From Cupriavidus campinensis (lineage in GTDB: Bacteria > Pseudomonadota > Gammaproteobacteria > Burkholderiales > Burkholderiaceae): a DNA stretch of 64,000 nt. The first letter of the stretch is position 1. Each line of letters opens with the position of its first letter. Under the pieces are notes generated by a model. That model saw only the letters and a list, made by a program, of their open reading frames with translations. It ran no database searches and was not told where the DNA came from. Of the stretch, positions 29,178 to 38,889 are shown in pieces. Location: assembly GCF_905397395.1 (NCBI RefSeq), contig NZ_CAJPVH010000018.1, positions 35,210 through 99,209 on the forward strand. Direction: 5' to 3'. The translations under genes were made by a program, and so were the position numbers.

Positions 29178-29389
29178 TGCCCCAGATCGACGCCGCAGTC
29201 AGCGGCCATGTGTCTTCCATCGCCATCGAAGCCGGCGCCACCATCTCCGCCGGGGACGTCCTGATGATCATCGAATCGATGAAGATGGAAATCCCGCTGG
29301 AAGCCGAGGCGGATGGCGTGGTCAAGGCCATCCTGGTCCAGCCCGGCGACGCCGTGACCGAGGGCCAGCCGGTGGTGGAGGTCGAATAA
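29177..29389 (+). CDS. Stand-alone biotin carboxyl carrier protein (70 aa)
   Basis: A minimal biotinyl domain with no extra N-terminal region: MPQIDAAVSGHVSSIAIEAG leads to the biotin-accepting motif ESMKMEIP (Lys36) and the ending PGDAVTEGQPVVEVE. It ferries carboxybiotin between the biotin carboxylase and carboxyltransferase of this operon. Start ATG overlaps the previous stop by one base (TGATG). Confidence 0.92.
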   Translation: MPQIDAAVSGHVSSIAIEAGATISAGDVLMIIESMKMEIPLEAEADGVVKAILVQPGDAVTEGQPVVEVE

Positions 29390-29395
29390 CGCGCC

Positions 29396-29409
29396 AAGGC
29401 CCGGGCCTT
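29396..29409. terminator. Palindrome between convergent operons, possible terminator
   Basis: AAGGCCCGGGCCTT is a perfect 14-bp palindrome in the 18-bp gap between the convergent biotin carrier and Bug genes, overlapping the Bug stop codon. There is no T-run on either side, so terminator function is uncertain. Confidence 0.3.
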
Positions 29410-30418
29410 ACTCGATCGTCACCTTGCCATCCTTGACCAGCTTGGCGAACTTGGCGGTCTCGTCGTCGATGCGCTTGGCGAACGCTGCCGAATCGCTGGG
29501 CATCGGCTCGGCGCCGGCGGCCAGCATGCGCTGCTGGAAGTCCGGCGAATTGACGATTTCCACGATCTTCGCGCTGAGCTGGGCGACGATGGGCTTGGGC
29601 GTGGCCGCCGGCGCCAGGATGCCGAACCACGTGCCGATATCGAAGCCCTTCAGGCCCGCTTCCTCCATGGTCGGCACGTCCGGCAGCACGCTGGAGCGCT
29701 TGGCCGTGGTCACGGCCAGCGCGCGCAGCTTGCCGGCCTTGATGTGCGGCAGTACGGGGGTGAGCGTGTCGAAGGACATGGTCACCTGTCCGCCCAGCAG
29801 GTCGGTGGTCAGCGGGCCGCTGCCTTTATAGGGCACGTGCAGCAGCGGCGCGCCCGAGGCGGTCTGGAACTGGGTGCCGATCAGGTGCTGCGCGGTGCCG
29901 TTGCCGTTGGAACCGTAGGCAAACTCGGTGGGCGACTTCCTGGCCAGCGCCACCAGTTCGGCCACGGTCTTGGCCGGGGTCTTGGCGGGATTGATCACCA
30001 GCACATTGGGCACCATCGCCACGGTGGCGATCGGCGCCAGGTCTTTCTGGAAGTTGTACGGCAGCTTCTTGTAGACGCTGGTGGCGATGGTGTGGTGGAC
30101 GGCACCCATCAGCAGCGTGTAGCCGTCCGGCTTGGCCTTGGCCACGTAGTCCGCGCCCAGCGTGGCGCCGGCGCCGGGCCGGTTCTCCACGATCACGGGC
30201 TGGCCCAGCCGCTTGGAAAGCTGGTCGCCGATGGCGCGGGCGAGTACGTCGGTGGTGCCACCGGAGGGGAACGGCACGATCAGGCTGATCGGCTTGGCCG
30301 GCCACTCCTGCGCCACGCACAGGGCGGAGGCCCCGGCGCCCAGCATCAGCAGTGCGGTACGGAGGAAGCGGGGAAAGAAGCGGGGAAAGAAGCGGGGAAG
30401 GGTTTTGGTAGTACGCAT
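29408..30418 (-). CDS. Bug/TctC-family binding protein of the tartrate operon
   Basis: 336 aa with signal peptide and Bug motifs EWPAKPISLIVPFPSGGTTD, VENRPGAGATLGADYVAKAK and HVPYKGSGPLTTDLLGGQV. It is the last gene of the ttuC-ttuD-pyk-eno set, 33 bp after eno, so tartrate or glycerate is a plausible ligand; this is inference. No TctAB membrane partner is in the window. The N-terminus carries a repeated FFPR unit produced by a 12-bp DNA repeat. Confidence 0.88.
   Translation of the reverse strand: MRTTKTLPRFFPRFFPRFLRTALLMLGAGASALCVAQEWPAKPISLIVPFPSGGTTDVLARAIGDQLSKRLGQPVIVENRPGAGATLGADYVAKAKPDGYTLLMGAVHHTIATSVYKKLPYNFQKDLAPIATVAMVPNVLVINPAKTPAKTVAELVALARKSPTEFAYGSNGNGTAQHLIGTQFQTASGAPLLHVPYKGSGPLTTDLLGGQVTMSFDTLTPVLPHIKAGKLRALAVTTAKRSSVLPDVPTMEEAGLKGFDIGTWFGILAPAATPKPIVAQLSAKIVEIVNSPDFQQRMLAAGAEPMPSDSAAFAKRIDDETAKFAKLVKDGKVTIE
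30365..30400. repeat. Three 12-bp tandem repeats inside a signal peptide
   Basis: GAAGCGGGGAAA occurs three times in a row (30365, 30377, 30389), the last with A to G at the final base. On the coding strand each unit adds four residues (FFPR), in frame, within the n-region of the Bug signal peptide, so copy number can change without a frameshift. Confidence 0.85.
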
Positions 30419-30451
30419 GGTCTGTCTCCTGTATTTTTACTTTGTGATGTA

Positions 30452-31816
<1,365 letters not shown>

Positions 31817-33235
31817 TTACTGGACCTGCGCGATTCGCAGCAGATTGGTGGTGCCGGCTACCGCGAAGGGCAGCCCGGCGGAAATCACGATCGAGTCGCC
31901 GGCCGCGCCGAAGCCCTCCTTGCGCACGGTCTGGCTGGCCAATTCGGTCATCTCGACCACATCGACCACCTCGTGGCACAGCACCGCGTGCACGCCCCAC
32001 GCCAGCGCCAGCCGGCGCGCGGTGGCCATGCGCGGGGTCATGCCGAGAATGGGCACCTCGGGGCGCTCGCGCGCCATGCGCAGCGCCGAGTAGCCGGAAC
32101 TGGTGTAGGCCACCGTCGCCGGGGACTTCAGCAGCCCGGCCACATGGCGCACCGCCAGCCCGATGGCGTCGGCGGCCTCTGCGCGCGGCGGGGTGTGGGA
32201 GGCCTGGATGGCATCGTGATAGAGCGGGTCCGACTCGGTGCGCGAGATGATGCTGTTCATCATCCGCACCGCCTCCACCGGATACTGGCCCGAGGCCGAT
32301 TCGGCGGACAGCATCACCGCGTCGGCGCCGTCGTACACGGCCGTAGCCACGTCCGAGGCTTCCGCGCGGGTCGGCACCGGCGAGGCGATCATCGATTCCA
32401 GCATCTGCGTGGCCACGATCACCGGCTTGCCGGCCTTGCGGCAGGCCCGCAGGATCTGCTTCTGCAGCGAGGGCACCAGTTCCGCCGGCATCTCCACGCC
32501 GAGGTCGCCGCGCGCCACCATCACGGCATCCGCTTCGGCGACGATGGCCTCCAGGCTCTGGATCGCGGCCGGCTTCTCCAGCTTGGCGACGATGCCGGCG
32601 CGGTCCTTGACGATGTCCTTGATCTCCAGGATGTCCTCGGGCCGCTGCACGAAGGACAGGGCGATCCAGTCCACACCCAGCGTCAGGCCGAAGTCCAGGT
32701 CGCGCCGGTCCTTCTCGGTCATGGCCGACAGCGGCAGCACCACGCCGGGCACGTTGACGCCCTTGCGGTCGGACAGCGTCCCGCCGTTGACCACGGTGGT
32801 CTCGGCGAAGTCCTTGCCGCAGCGCTCCACGCGCAGGCGGATCTTGCCGTCATCGAGCAGCAGTTCGGTGCCTTCCTGCAAGGCCGCGAAGATTTCCGGG
32901 TGGGGCAGGCTGACCCGGCTGGCGGTGCCGGCCACGCTGGCGTCGAGGTCGAGCCGGAAGCTGGCCTCGGCGGCCAGCTGGATCGGGCCATCGGCGAACG
33001 TGCCGATGCGCAGCTTGGGGCCTTGCAGGTCCAGCAGCACGCCGATTGGGCGGCCACGGTCCCGTTCCACGGCGCGGATGGTGTCCAGCCGCTGCTTGTG
33101 GTCGGCGTGGCTGCCGTGGCTGAAGTTGAGCCGGAATACGTCGGCGCCGGCCTCGAACAGCGCGTCGATGACTTCCGGCGACGTGCTCGCGGGGCCCAGT
33201 GTGGCCACGATCTTGGCATTGCGGGTACGTCTCAT
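31817..33235 (-). CDS. pyk: Pyruvate kinase, accessory copy in tartrate operon
   Basis: 472 aa. MRRTRNAKIVATLGPASTSP at the N-terminus, the B-domain, the active-site segment IVAKLEKPAAIQ and the catalytic stretch VMVARGDLGVEMPAE are present, with the usual regulatory C-domain. It converts PEP and ADP to pyruvate and ATP. It is 13 bp after the glycerate kinase gene. With eno it closes the route from glycerate to pyruvate within one operon. Confidence 0.94.
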   Translation of the reverse strand: MRRTRNAKIVATLGPASTSPEVIDALFEAGADVFRLNFSHGSHADHKQRLDTIRAVERDRGRPIGVLLDLQGPKLRIGTFADGPIQLAAEASFRLDLDASVAGTASRVSLPHPEIFAALQEGTELLLDDGKIRLRVERCGKDFAETTVVNGGTLSDRKGVNVPGVVLPLSAMTEKDRRDLDFGLTLGVDWIALSFVQRPEDILEIKDIVKDRAGIVAKLEKPAAIQSLEAIVAEADAVMVARGDLGVEMPAELVPSLQKQILRACRKAGKPVIVATQMLESMIASPVPTRAEASDVATAVYDGADAVMLSAESASGQYPVEAVRMMNSIISRTESDPLYHDAIQASHTPPRAEAADAIGLAVRHVAGLLKSPATVAYTSSGYSALRMARERPEVPILGMTPRMATARRLALAWGVHAVLCHEVVDVVEMTELASQTVRKEGFGAAGDSIVISAGLPFAVAGTTNLLRIAQVQ

Positions 33236-33248
33236 CTTGTTACTCCCT

Positions 33249-34541
33249 TCACCGCGCGATCAGGATGGCGCGGAAGTCATTGACATTGGTCAAGGTCGGC
33301 CCGGTGACAACCGCATCGCCGAGCGCCTCGAAGAAACCGTGGCCATCGTTGGCCGAAAGTGCATCCTGCGGGCGGATACCAAGCTGCCAGGCGCGCGCCA
33401 GCGTGTCCGGGCCGGCCAGCGCGCCGGCAATCTCCTCCTGGCCGTCCACGCCATCGGTATCGCCCGCGATGGCGTACACGCCGGGTTCGCCGCGCAGCGT
33501 CAGCGCCAGCGAGAGCAGGTATTCCACGTTCCGCCCGCCGCGCCCGTTGCCGCGCACGGTGACGGTGGTCTCGCCGCCCGAGAGCAGCACGCAGGGCGCC
33601 GTGAACGGCTGGCCGTGCCGCGCCACTTCCAGCGCCAGACCGCCCATGACCTTGCCGACATCGCGCGCCTCGCCCTCGATGGCATCGCCCAGCAGGTAGG
33701 CGCGCAGGCCGGCGCGGCGTGCCACGGCGGCGGCAGCTTCCAGCGCCAGCCGGGGCGTGGCGATCAGCGTGGTGTCGATGGGCGGCAGGCGGGCATCGCC
33801 GGGTTTGATGGACTCGGACGCGTCCGAATCGAGCACGGCCAGCACATGCGGCGGCACGTCGATGCCGTAGCGCCGGACGATGGCCAGCGCGTCGGCCCGG
33901 GTGGTCGGGTCCGGCACGGTGGGGCCGGAGGCGATGTCGATGGGGTCGTCGCCGGGCACATCGGACAGCAGCAGGTTGCAGACCCGCGCCGGATGGCAGG
34001 CCGCTGCCAGCCGCCCGCCCTTGATCGCCGACAGATGCCGGCGCACGGTGTTCATCTCGGTGATGGTCGCGCCGGACTTCAGCAGCGACTGGTTGACCGC
34101 CTGCTTGTCCGCGAGCGACATGCCAGCCAGCGGCAGGGGCAGCAGCGCGGAGCCGCCGCCCGAGACCAGGCAGATGACGAGGTCGTCCTCGGTCAGCCCG
34201 GACACCCGTTCCAGCGTGCGCTGCGCGGCGTGGAAGCCGGCGGCGTCCGGCACCGGATGGGCGGCCTCGACGATCTCGATGCGCGCGCACTCCACCGCGT
34301 AGCCGTAGCGCGTGACCACCAGCCCTTCCAGCCCCTTCGGTCCCTCCAGCGGATGGGGCCAGGCATCTTCCAGCGCGCGGGCCATGGCCGCCGACGCCTT
34401 GCCGGCCCCGATCACGATGGTCCGGCCAGGAGACGGAGGCGGCGGGGGCAGGTGGGCGGCCAGCGTGCGCGCGGGCTGGGCGGCGTGGATGGCCGCCTCG
34501 AACATCTCGCGGAGCAGTTGGCGGGCCTGGGGGGTGTCCAT
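33249..34541 (-). CDS. ttuD: Glycerate 2-kinase, MOFRL type (TtuD)
   Basis: 430 aa from MDTPQARQLL. The N-terminal glycerate-kinase Rossmann domain has IVIGAGKASAAMARALEDAW and the family's CLVSGGGSALLPLPL; the C-terminal MOFRL domain has GGRNVEYLLSLAL and AGDTDGVDG. It phosphorylates D-glycerate to 2-phosphoglycerate, feeding enolase directly. This family has been called hydroxypyruvate reductase in older annotation. An upstream in-frame TTG start is possible; neither start has a clear ribosome site. Confidence 0.9.
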   Translation of the reverse strand: MDTPQARQLLREMFEAAIHAAQPARTLAAHLPPPPPSPGRTIVIGAGKASAAMARALEDAWPHPLEGPKGLEGLVVTRYGYAVECARIEIVEAAHPVPDAAGFHAAQRTLERVSGLTEDDLVICLVSGGGSALLPLPLAGMSLADKQAVNQSLLKSGATITEMNTVRRHLSAIKGGRLAAACHPARVCNLLLSDVPGDDPIDIASGPTVPDPTTRADALAIVRRYGIDVPPHVLAVLDSDASESIKPGDARLPPIDTTLIATPRLALEAAAAVARRAGLRAYLLGDAIEGEARDVGKVMGGLALEVARHGQPFTAPCVLLSGGETTVTVRGNGRGGRNVEYLLSLALTLRGEPGVYAIAGDTDGVDGQEEIAGALAGPDTLARAWQLGIRPQDALSANDGHGFFEALGDAVVTGPTLTNVNDFRAILIAR

Positions 34542-34619
34542 GGCGGGGCTCGGGGGGCTCAATTCGGGGGGATCGGCCGCCCGGCCAGTGGCAGGGCGGC
34601 GGGGGCAGAAGCGGGAGGG

Positions 34620-35708
34620 TTAAGCCGCCTTGGCCTGCTTGTTGGCGGCCAGGTAGTCGCAGACCGCCTTGGTCACCTGGACCGTGGTGGCCTTGCCGCC
34701 GAGGTCGCCGGTGTGGAGGGACGGGTTGGCGGTCACGGCCTCGATGGCGGCCATCACGCGCTTGGCGGCGGCGTCTTCGCCCAGGTGTTCGAGCAGCATC
34801 ACCACGGACCAGAAGGTGCCCACCGGGTTGGCGAGGCCCTTGCCCATGATGTCGAAGGCGGAACCGTGGATCGGCTCGAACATCGACGGGTAGCGGCGTT
34901 CCGGGTCGATATTGCCGGTGGGCGCGATGCCGAGGCTGCCGGCCAGCGCGGCGGCGAGGTCGCTCAGGATGTCCGCGTGGAGGTTGGTGGCGACGATGGT
35001 GTCCAGCGTCTTCGGGCGGTTGACCATGCGCGCGGTGGCGGCATCGACCAGTTCCTTGTCCCAGGTCACGTCCGGGAAGTCCTTTGCGACTTCCACGGCC
35101 ACCTCGTCCCACATCACCATGGCGTGGCGCTGGGCGTTGGACTTGGTGATCACGGTCAGCAGCTTGCGCGGACGAGATTGCGCCAGCTTGAAGGCGTAGC
35201 GCAGGATGCGCTCCACGCCCACGCGGGTCATCATCGACACATCGGTGGCTGCCTCGATCGGGTGGCCCTGGTGCACGCGGCCGCCCACGCCCGAATACTC
35301 GCCTTCCGAGTTCTCACGCACGATCACCCAGTTCAGGTCTTCCGGGGCGCAGCGCTTGAGCGGGCCGTCGATGCCGGGCAGGATGCGCGTCGGGCGCACA
35401 TTGGCGTACTGGTCGAAGCCCTGGCAGATCTTCAGGCGCAGGCCCCACAGCGTGATGTGGTCGGGAATCTGGTTGTCGCCGGCCGAGCCGAACAGGATGG
35501 CATCCTTGCCGCGCAGCGCCTCCAGGCCGTCGGCGGGCATCATCACGCCGTGCTGGCGGTAGTAATCGCCGCCCCAGTCGAAGTTCTCGAATTCGAACTG
35601 GAAGCCGGCGCCACCGGCGGCCAGCGCTTCCATCACTTCACGGCCGGCGGGAACCACTTCCTTGCCAATGCCGTCACCGGGGATCGTGGCGATCTTGTAC
35701 GTCTTCAT
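34620..35708 (-). CDS. ttuC: Tartrate dehydrogenase/decarboxylase (TtuC), isocitrate/isopropylmalate DH family
   Basis: 362 aa from MKTYKIATIPGDGIGKEVVP, preceded by an AGGAGA ribosome site; an upstream ATG eight codons earlier has none. Family motifs include the substrate loop RENSEGEYSGVGGRVHQG, the Asp ligands in ATNLHADILSDLAAALAG, and the NAD region EPIHGSAFDIMGKGLANP. TtuC-type enzymes oxidise L-tartrate, decarboxylate meso-tartrate to D-glycerate, and act on D-malate. First gene of the operon, divergent from a LysR regulator. Confidence 0.92.
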   Translation of the reverse strand: MKTYKIATIPGDGIGKEVVPAGREVMEALAAGGAGFQFEFENFDWGGDYYRQHGVMMPADGLEALRGKDAILFGSAGDNQIPDHITLWGLRLKICQGFDQYANVRPTRILPGIDGPLKRCAPEDLNWVIVRENSEGEYSGVGGRVHQGHPIEAATDVSMMTRVGVERILRYAFKLAQSRPRKLLTVITKSNAQRHAMVMWDEVAVEVAKDFPDVTWDKELVDAATARMVNRPKTLDTIVATNLHADILSDLAAALAGSLGIAPTGNIDPERRYPSMFEPIHGSAFDIMGKGLANPVGTFWSVVMLLEHLGEDAAAKRVMAAIEAVTANPSLHTGDLGGKATTVQVTKAVCDYLAANKQAKAA

Positions 35709-35790
35709 CTTGTGTCTCCTGGTCAGAATCATCGCTGTAGTGCGTGGGACGGATTCTTGACCGTGGACGCGGTGTTGGATCGACGCTAAA

Positions 35791-35807
35791 GTTAAACCAT
35801 CTTTAAC
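35791..35807. promoter_or_regulatory. Probable LysR operator between ttuC and its regulator
   Basis: GTTAAA (35791-35796), five bases, then TTTAAC (35802-35807): a perfect inverted repeat in the ttuC/LysR divergent gap, with a further TTAAC half-site at about 35814. It fits the LysR pattern of dyads close to the regulator's start. Confidence 0.6.
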
Positions 35808-35824
35808 CTGACATTAACAATGCC

Positions 35825-36748
35825 ATGAGCGCGACGAGCGGCATCCAACCGTCCGAACTGGGCTTTTTCGCGGCGGTGGCCACGGCGGGCAGCCTGAGCG
35901 CGGCGGCGCGGGATCTGGGAATCTCGACGGCGGCGGTCAGCAAGCGGCTGGCCCAGATGGAGGCGCGCATCGGCATGCCGCTGCTGACGCGGACCACGCG
36001 CCGGATGGGGCTGACGCCCGAGGGGGAGGTGTTCCTGGAGCATGCGCGGCGCATCCTGGGGGAGATCGACGACCTGAGCCAGTTGCTGACCAGCGCCAAG
36101 GGGCGGCCGAGCGGCCTGCTGCGCGTGAACGCCACGCTGGGCTTCGGCCGCATGCACGTGGCGCCGGTCATCGCCGAGTACAGCCGGACCTACCCCGATG
36201 TCGATGTGCAACTCCAGCTATCGGCGGATCCGCCGCCGCTGACGGAGGATGCCTTCGATGTCTGCGTGCGGTTCGGGGAGCCGCCGGACGCGCGGATCAT
36301 CGCCAAGTTCCTGGCCCCGAACCGGCGCCTGCTGTGCGCCTCGCCCAAATACCTGCGCGAGCACGGCGTGCCGGCCACGCCGGGGGATCTGGCGCGGCAT
36401 AACTGCATCGGCATCCGGCAGGGCAGCGATGCCTACGGGGTGTGGCGGCTGACCTCGGGCAAGGGCGCAAAGCAGCGCACCGAGGCGATTCATGTACGTG
36501 GCAATTTGACGACCAATGACGGCGAAATCGCCGTGCAGTGGGCGCTGGAGGGCCATGGCATCGTGATGCGCGCCGAATGGGATATCGAGCGCTACCTGCG
36601 CAGCGGGCGGCTGGTGCAGGTGTTGCCGCACTACGCCACCCCCGAGGCGAACATCTATGCCGTCTACCAGCAACGGCACCAGTTGTCGTCGCGCATCCGA
36701 CTGTTCGTGGAGTTCCTGGGCTCGAAGTTCAGCGAGTTTGGAACCTGA
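35825..36748 (+). CDS. LysR-family regulator of the tartrate operon (TtuA-like)
   Basis: 307 aa. HTH at residues 8-65 (LGFFAAVATAGSLSAAARDL; TTRRMGLTPEGEVFLEHARR) and a substrate domain ending in QVLPHYATPEANIYAVYQQR, the CrgA-like subgroup. Divergent from ttuC with a dyad between, so it is the likely activator or repressor that responds to tartrate. The effector is inferred from context only. Confidence 0.88.
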   Translation: MSATSGIQPSELGFFAAVATAGSLSAAARDLGISTAAVSKRLAQMEARIGMPLLTRTTRRMGLTPEGEVFLEHARRILGEIDDLSQLLTSAKGRPSGLLRVNATLGFGRMHVAPVIAEYSRTYPDVDVQLQLSADPPPLTEDAFDVCVRFGEPPDARIIAKFLAPNRRLLCASPKYLREHGVPATPGDLARHNCIGIRQGSDAYGVWRLTSGKGAKQRTEAIHVRGNLTTNDGEIAVQWALEGHGIVMRAEWDIERYLRSGRLVQVLPHYATPEANIYAVYQQRHQLSSRIRLFVEFLGSKFSEFGT

Positions 36749-36762
36749 TCAGGCTTGCTTGA

Positions 36763-37866
36763 CTACTCGATCGATGCCCGCAGGCTGCTCAAGCGGTCCA
36801 GCGCCAGGCGCAGTTCGGCGGTGAGTTGGGCGACCAGCGCGCCGGCGGGCAGGGCCCGGGCGAGCGGCACGGCCTGGCCGGCCCATTGCGCGGCGAACTC
36901 GCTGACGCCCTTGGCCTTGGCGGCGGCGTGGAGCGCCTTGCCAGCGTCATAGGTGACGGGGTAGTCGGGAATCGCGGGGGCGCCCGGCGCCACGCCGAGG
37001 GCGGTGAAGCGGCTGGTGAAGCCCCGCGCGGCGCGGCCGGAAATCGCCCGGGTCAGCGTGGTGGATCGCGGTTCGGCGGCGGTCAGGGCGGCGCGGTAGG
37101 CGGCGTCTGCCGATGACTCGTCGCACGCCACGAAGGCGGTGCCCAGTTGCGCGGCCTGCGCGCCCAGCGCCAGCGCGGCGGCAATGCCGGCGCCGTCCAT
37201 GATGCCGCCGGCCGCGATCACTGGCAGGCCGGTGCGCGCCACCAGCACGCGCACCAGTGCCAGCGTGCCCAGCCCTTCGTCGTCGCCCTCCGGATCGAAC
37301 ACGCCACGGTGCCCGCCGGCCTCGATGCCCTGCGCGATGATGCCGTCGATGCCCGCCGCTTCGATCTGGCGTGCCTCCCGCAGCGAGGTGGCGCTGGCCA
37401 GCAGGACGATGCCGGCGGCCCGCAGCGCGTCGATCTTCTCCTGCGCCGGCAGCCCGAAATGGAAGCTGACGACCGCCGGCTTTTCTTCCAGCAGCATCTG
37501 ATACATCGCCTCGTCGGCCACGAAGCTCTTGTAGATCTCGCGCAGGCCGGCAGGCGGCGTGGCGCCGAACTCGGCGAACTGCGGCGTCAGGTATTGCAGC
37601 CAGGCGGCCTCCCGCGCCGCATCGGCCTGGGCCGGGGCGTGGCAGAACAGGTTGATATGGAACGGCTTGGCGGTCAGCGCGCGGGTCTCGCGGATGGCCT
37701 TGCGGGCCCCTTCGGCGTCCATCGCCCCGACCCCGAGGGAGCCCAGGCCGCCGGCTTCGGACACGGCGGCGGCCATGGCCGGCGTGCTGACACCAGCCAT
37801 CGGCGCCTGGATGATCGGCGTGGCGAGGTTGAGAAGGGAAACCAGGTTGCGGGCGGCGGAGTTCAT
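36763..37866 (-). CDS. Nitronate monooxygenase (class I, FMN)
   Basis: 367 aa TIM-barrel flavoprotein. FMN/phosphate motifs include [20 protein letters not shown], the catalytic-His region [11 protein letters not shown], and [20 protein letters not shown]. It oxidises alkyl nitronates such as propionate-3-nitronate, a detoxification reaction. It follows a LysR gene by 14 bp on the same strand and is probably co-transcribed with it. Confidence 0.9.
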   Translation of the reverse strand: MNSAARNLVSLLNLATPIIQAPMAGVSTPAMAAAVSEAGGLGSLGVGAMDAEGARKAIRETRALTAKPFHINLFCHAPAQADAAREAAWLQYLTPQFAEFGATPPAGLREIYKSFVADEAMYQMLLEEKPAVVSFHFGLPAQEKIDALRAAGIVLLASATSLREARQIEAAGIDGIIAQGIEAGGHRGVFDPEGDDEGLGTLALVRVLVARTGLPVIAAGGIMDGAGIAAALALGAQAAQLGTAFVACDESSADAAYRAALTAAEPRSTTLTRAISGRAARGFTSRFTALGVAPGAPAIPDYPVTYDAGKALHAAAKAKGVSEFAAQWAGQAVPLARALPAGALVAQLTAELRLALDRLSSLRASIE

Positions 37867-37880
37867 GGCTGGGCTTCAGG

Positions 37881-38798
37881 TTAGGTGGACGATGACGGGG
37901 ACTGGCCTTGCTGCGTTTCCCGCAATTCCCGCAGGAACGCCGTGCAGGCCGAGGTGGCGAAGCCGGCGCGCTTCACCAGGAAAGTGTGGACGGTGCGGAC
38001 CGGCACGGTCTGGAGATGGGCCATTTCGCGGTGCACCGCCAGCAACGAGCGCGGCACGATGCCCACCGCCGAGCCCGCCGCCACATAGGCCAGGATGGCG
38101 TGATAGGACGGCAGGTCGATCACCGAGAGGCGGCGGCGCATGTCGTCGCCAGCCTGCTCCAGCCAGTCTTCGGCGCATTGGCGGTAGGTGCAGCCGCGCG
38201 CGAAGGCAGCCAGCTGGTGCAGCGTGACGTCCTGCGGCCGGCGCACCGGCGGGTGGGTGGCGGGCAGCACCAGCACCAGTTCCTCGGTTTGCAGGTAGGT
38301 GCCGTCGAGGCCGTCGCCCATGTCCTTCAGGTCGATGTCGTCCGGCGCGCCCTTACCCGGATGCGCCACCACGGCGCAGTCGAGCCGATGGCCAAGTACT
38401 GCATCGACCAGCGCCTGCGAGGTGCCCGTGGTCAGCTTCAGTTCCACATCCGGCCAGCGGGCGTGGAAGCTGCCCAGCGGGCGGGGCAGCAGCGTGGCCG
38501 CCGAGCTTTCCATCGAACCAAGCCGCAGCGGGCCGCTTGGCGCATCGCTGCGCATCGACTGCCGCGCCTCGTCGGCCAGCGCCAGCAGGCGGTCGGCATA
38601 GTCGAGCAGGCGGAGTCCTTCCGGGGTGAGCAACATCTTCTTGCTGTCGCGCTGGAACAGGCTGACGCCGAGGCTCTCTTCGAGCTGCTTCACGCGGGTG
38701 GTCACATTCGACTGCACCCGGTCTAGCCGCTTGGCGGCGCGTGTGATGCTTTGCTCACGCGCCACCGCCCGGAAGATCTCCAGTTCTGCCAGTTCCAC
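37881..38798 (-). CDS. LysR-family transcriptional regulator
   Basis: 305 aa from a GTG start (ELAELEIFRAVAREQSITRA). The HTH segment DRVQSNVTTRVKQLEESLGV is typical of the PecT/CysL-like group. It sits upstream of the nitronate monooxygenase in the same direction and downstream of the SDR-like gene. A 10-bp inverted repeat lies just upstream of its start and may be its own binding site. Confidence 0.87.
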   Translation of the reverse strand: MELAELEIFRAVAREQSITRAAKRLDRVQSNVTTRVKQLEESLGVSLFQRDSKKMLLTPEGLRLLDYADRLLALADEARQSMRSDAPSGPLRLGSMESSAATLLPRPLGSFHARWPDVELKLTTGTSQALVDAVLGHRLDCAVVAHPGKGAPDDIDLKDMGDGLDGTYLQTEELVLVLPATHPPVRRPQDVTLHQLAAFARGCTYRQCAEDWLEQAGDDMRRRLSVIDLPSYHAILAYVAAGSAVGIVPRSLLAVHREMAHLQTVPVRTVHTFLVKRAGFATSACTAFLRELRETQQGQSPSSST

Positions 38799-38803
38799 GA
38801 TTT

Positions 38804-38855
38804 ACGTTCTTCAAACAAGAATGAAAACGAATGAAGTATCGTGAATGAAGAACGT
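38804..38855. promoter_or_regulatory. Inverted repeat upstream of the LysR gene
   Basis: ACGTTCTTCA (38804-38813) and TGAAGAACGT (38846-38855) are perfect 10-bp arms 32 bp apart, in the AT-richer 91-bp gap before the LysR start. It could be a two-site operator with arms about five helical turns apart or an RNA stem; I favour an operator. Confidence 0.5.
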
Positions 38856-38875
38856 CAAGTCAAGGGAATGACTTG
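38856..38875 (-). terminator. Hairpin after the SDR-like gene
   Basis: CAAGTCA (38856-38862) and TGACTTG (38869-38875) form a perfect 7-bp stem with a 6-base loop, 14 bp past the SDR-like stop codon. The following bases are only moderately T-rich on the minus strand, so termination may be weak. Confidence 0.45.
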
Positions 38876-38889
38876 GGGTAACCAGCCCC

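Noticed and set aside
32238..35789. A 1183-codon plus-strand open frame
   Set aside because: It is antisense to pyk, ttuD and ttuC, all with intact catalytic motifs; its translation is low-complexity Arg/Gly/His/Ala text typical of GC-rich shadow frames.
36763..37866. Alternative call as 2-nitropropane dioxygenase-like enoyl reductase (FabK)
   Set aside because: The His region EAGGHRG and the length fit nitronate monooxygenase, and no fatty-acid synthesis genes are near.
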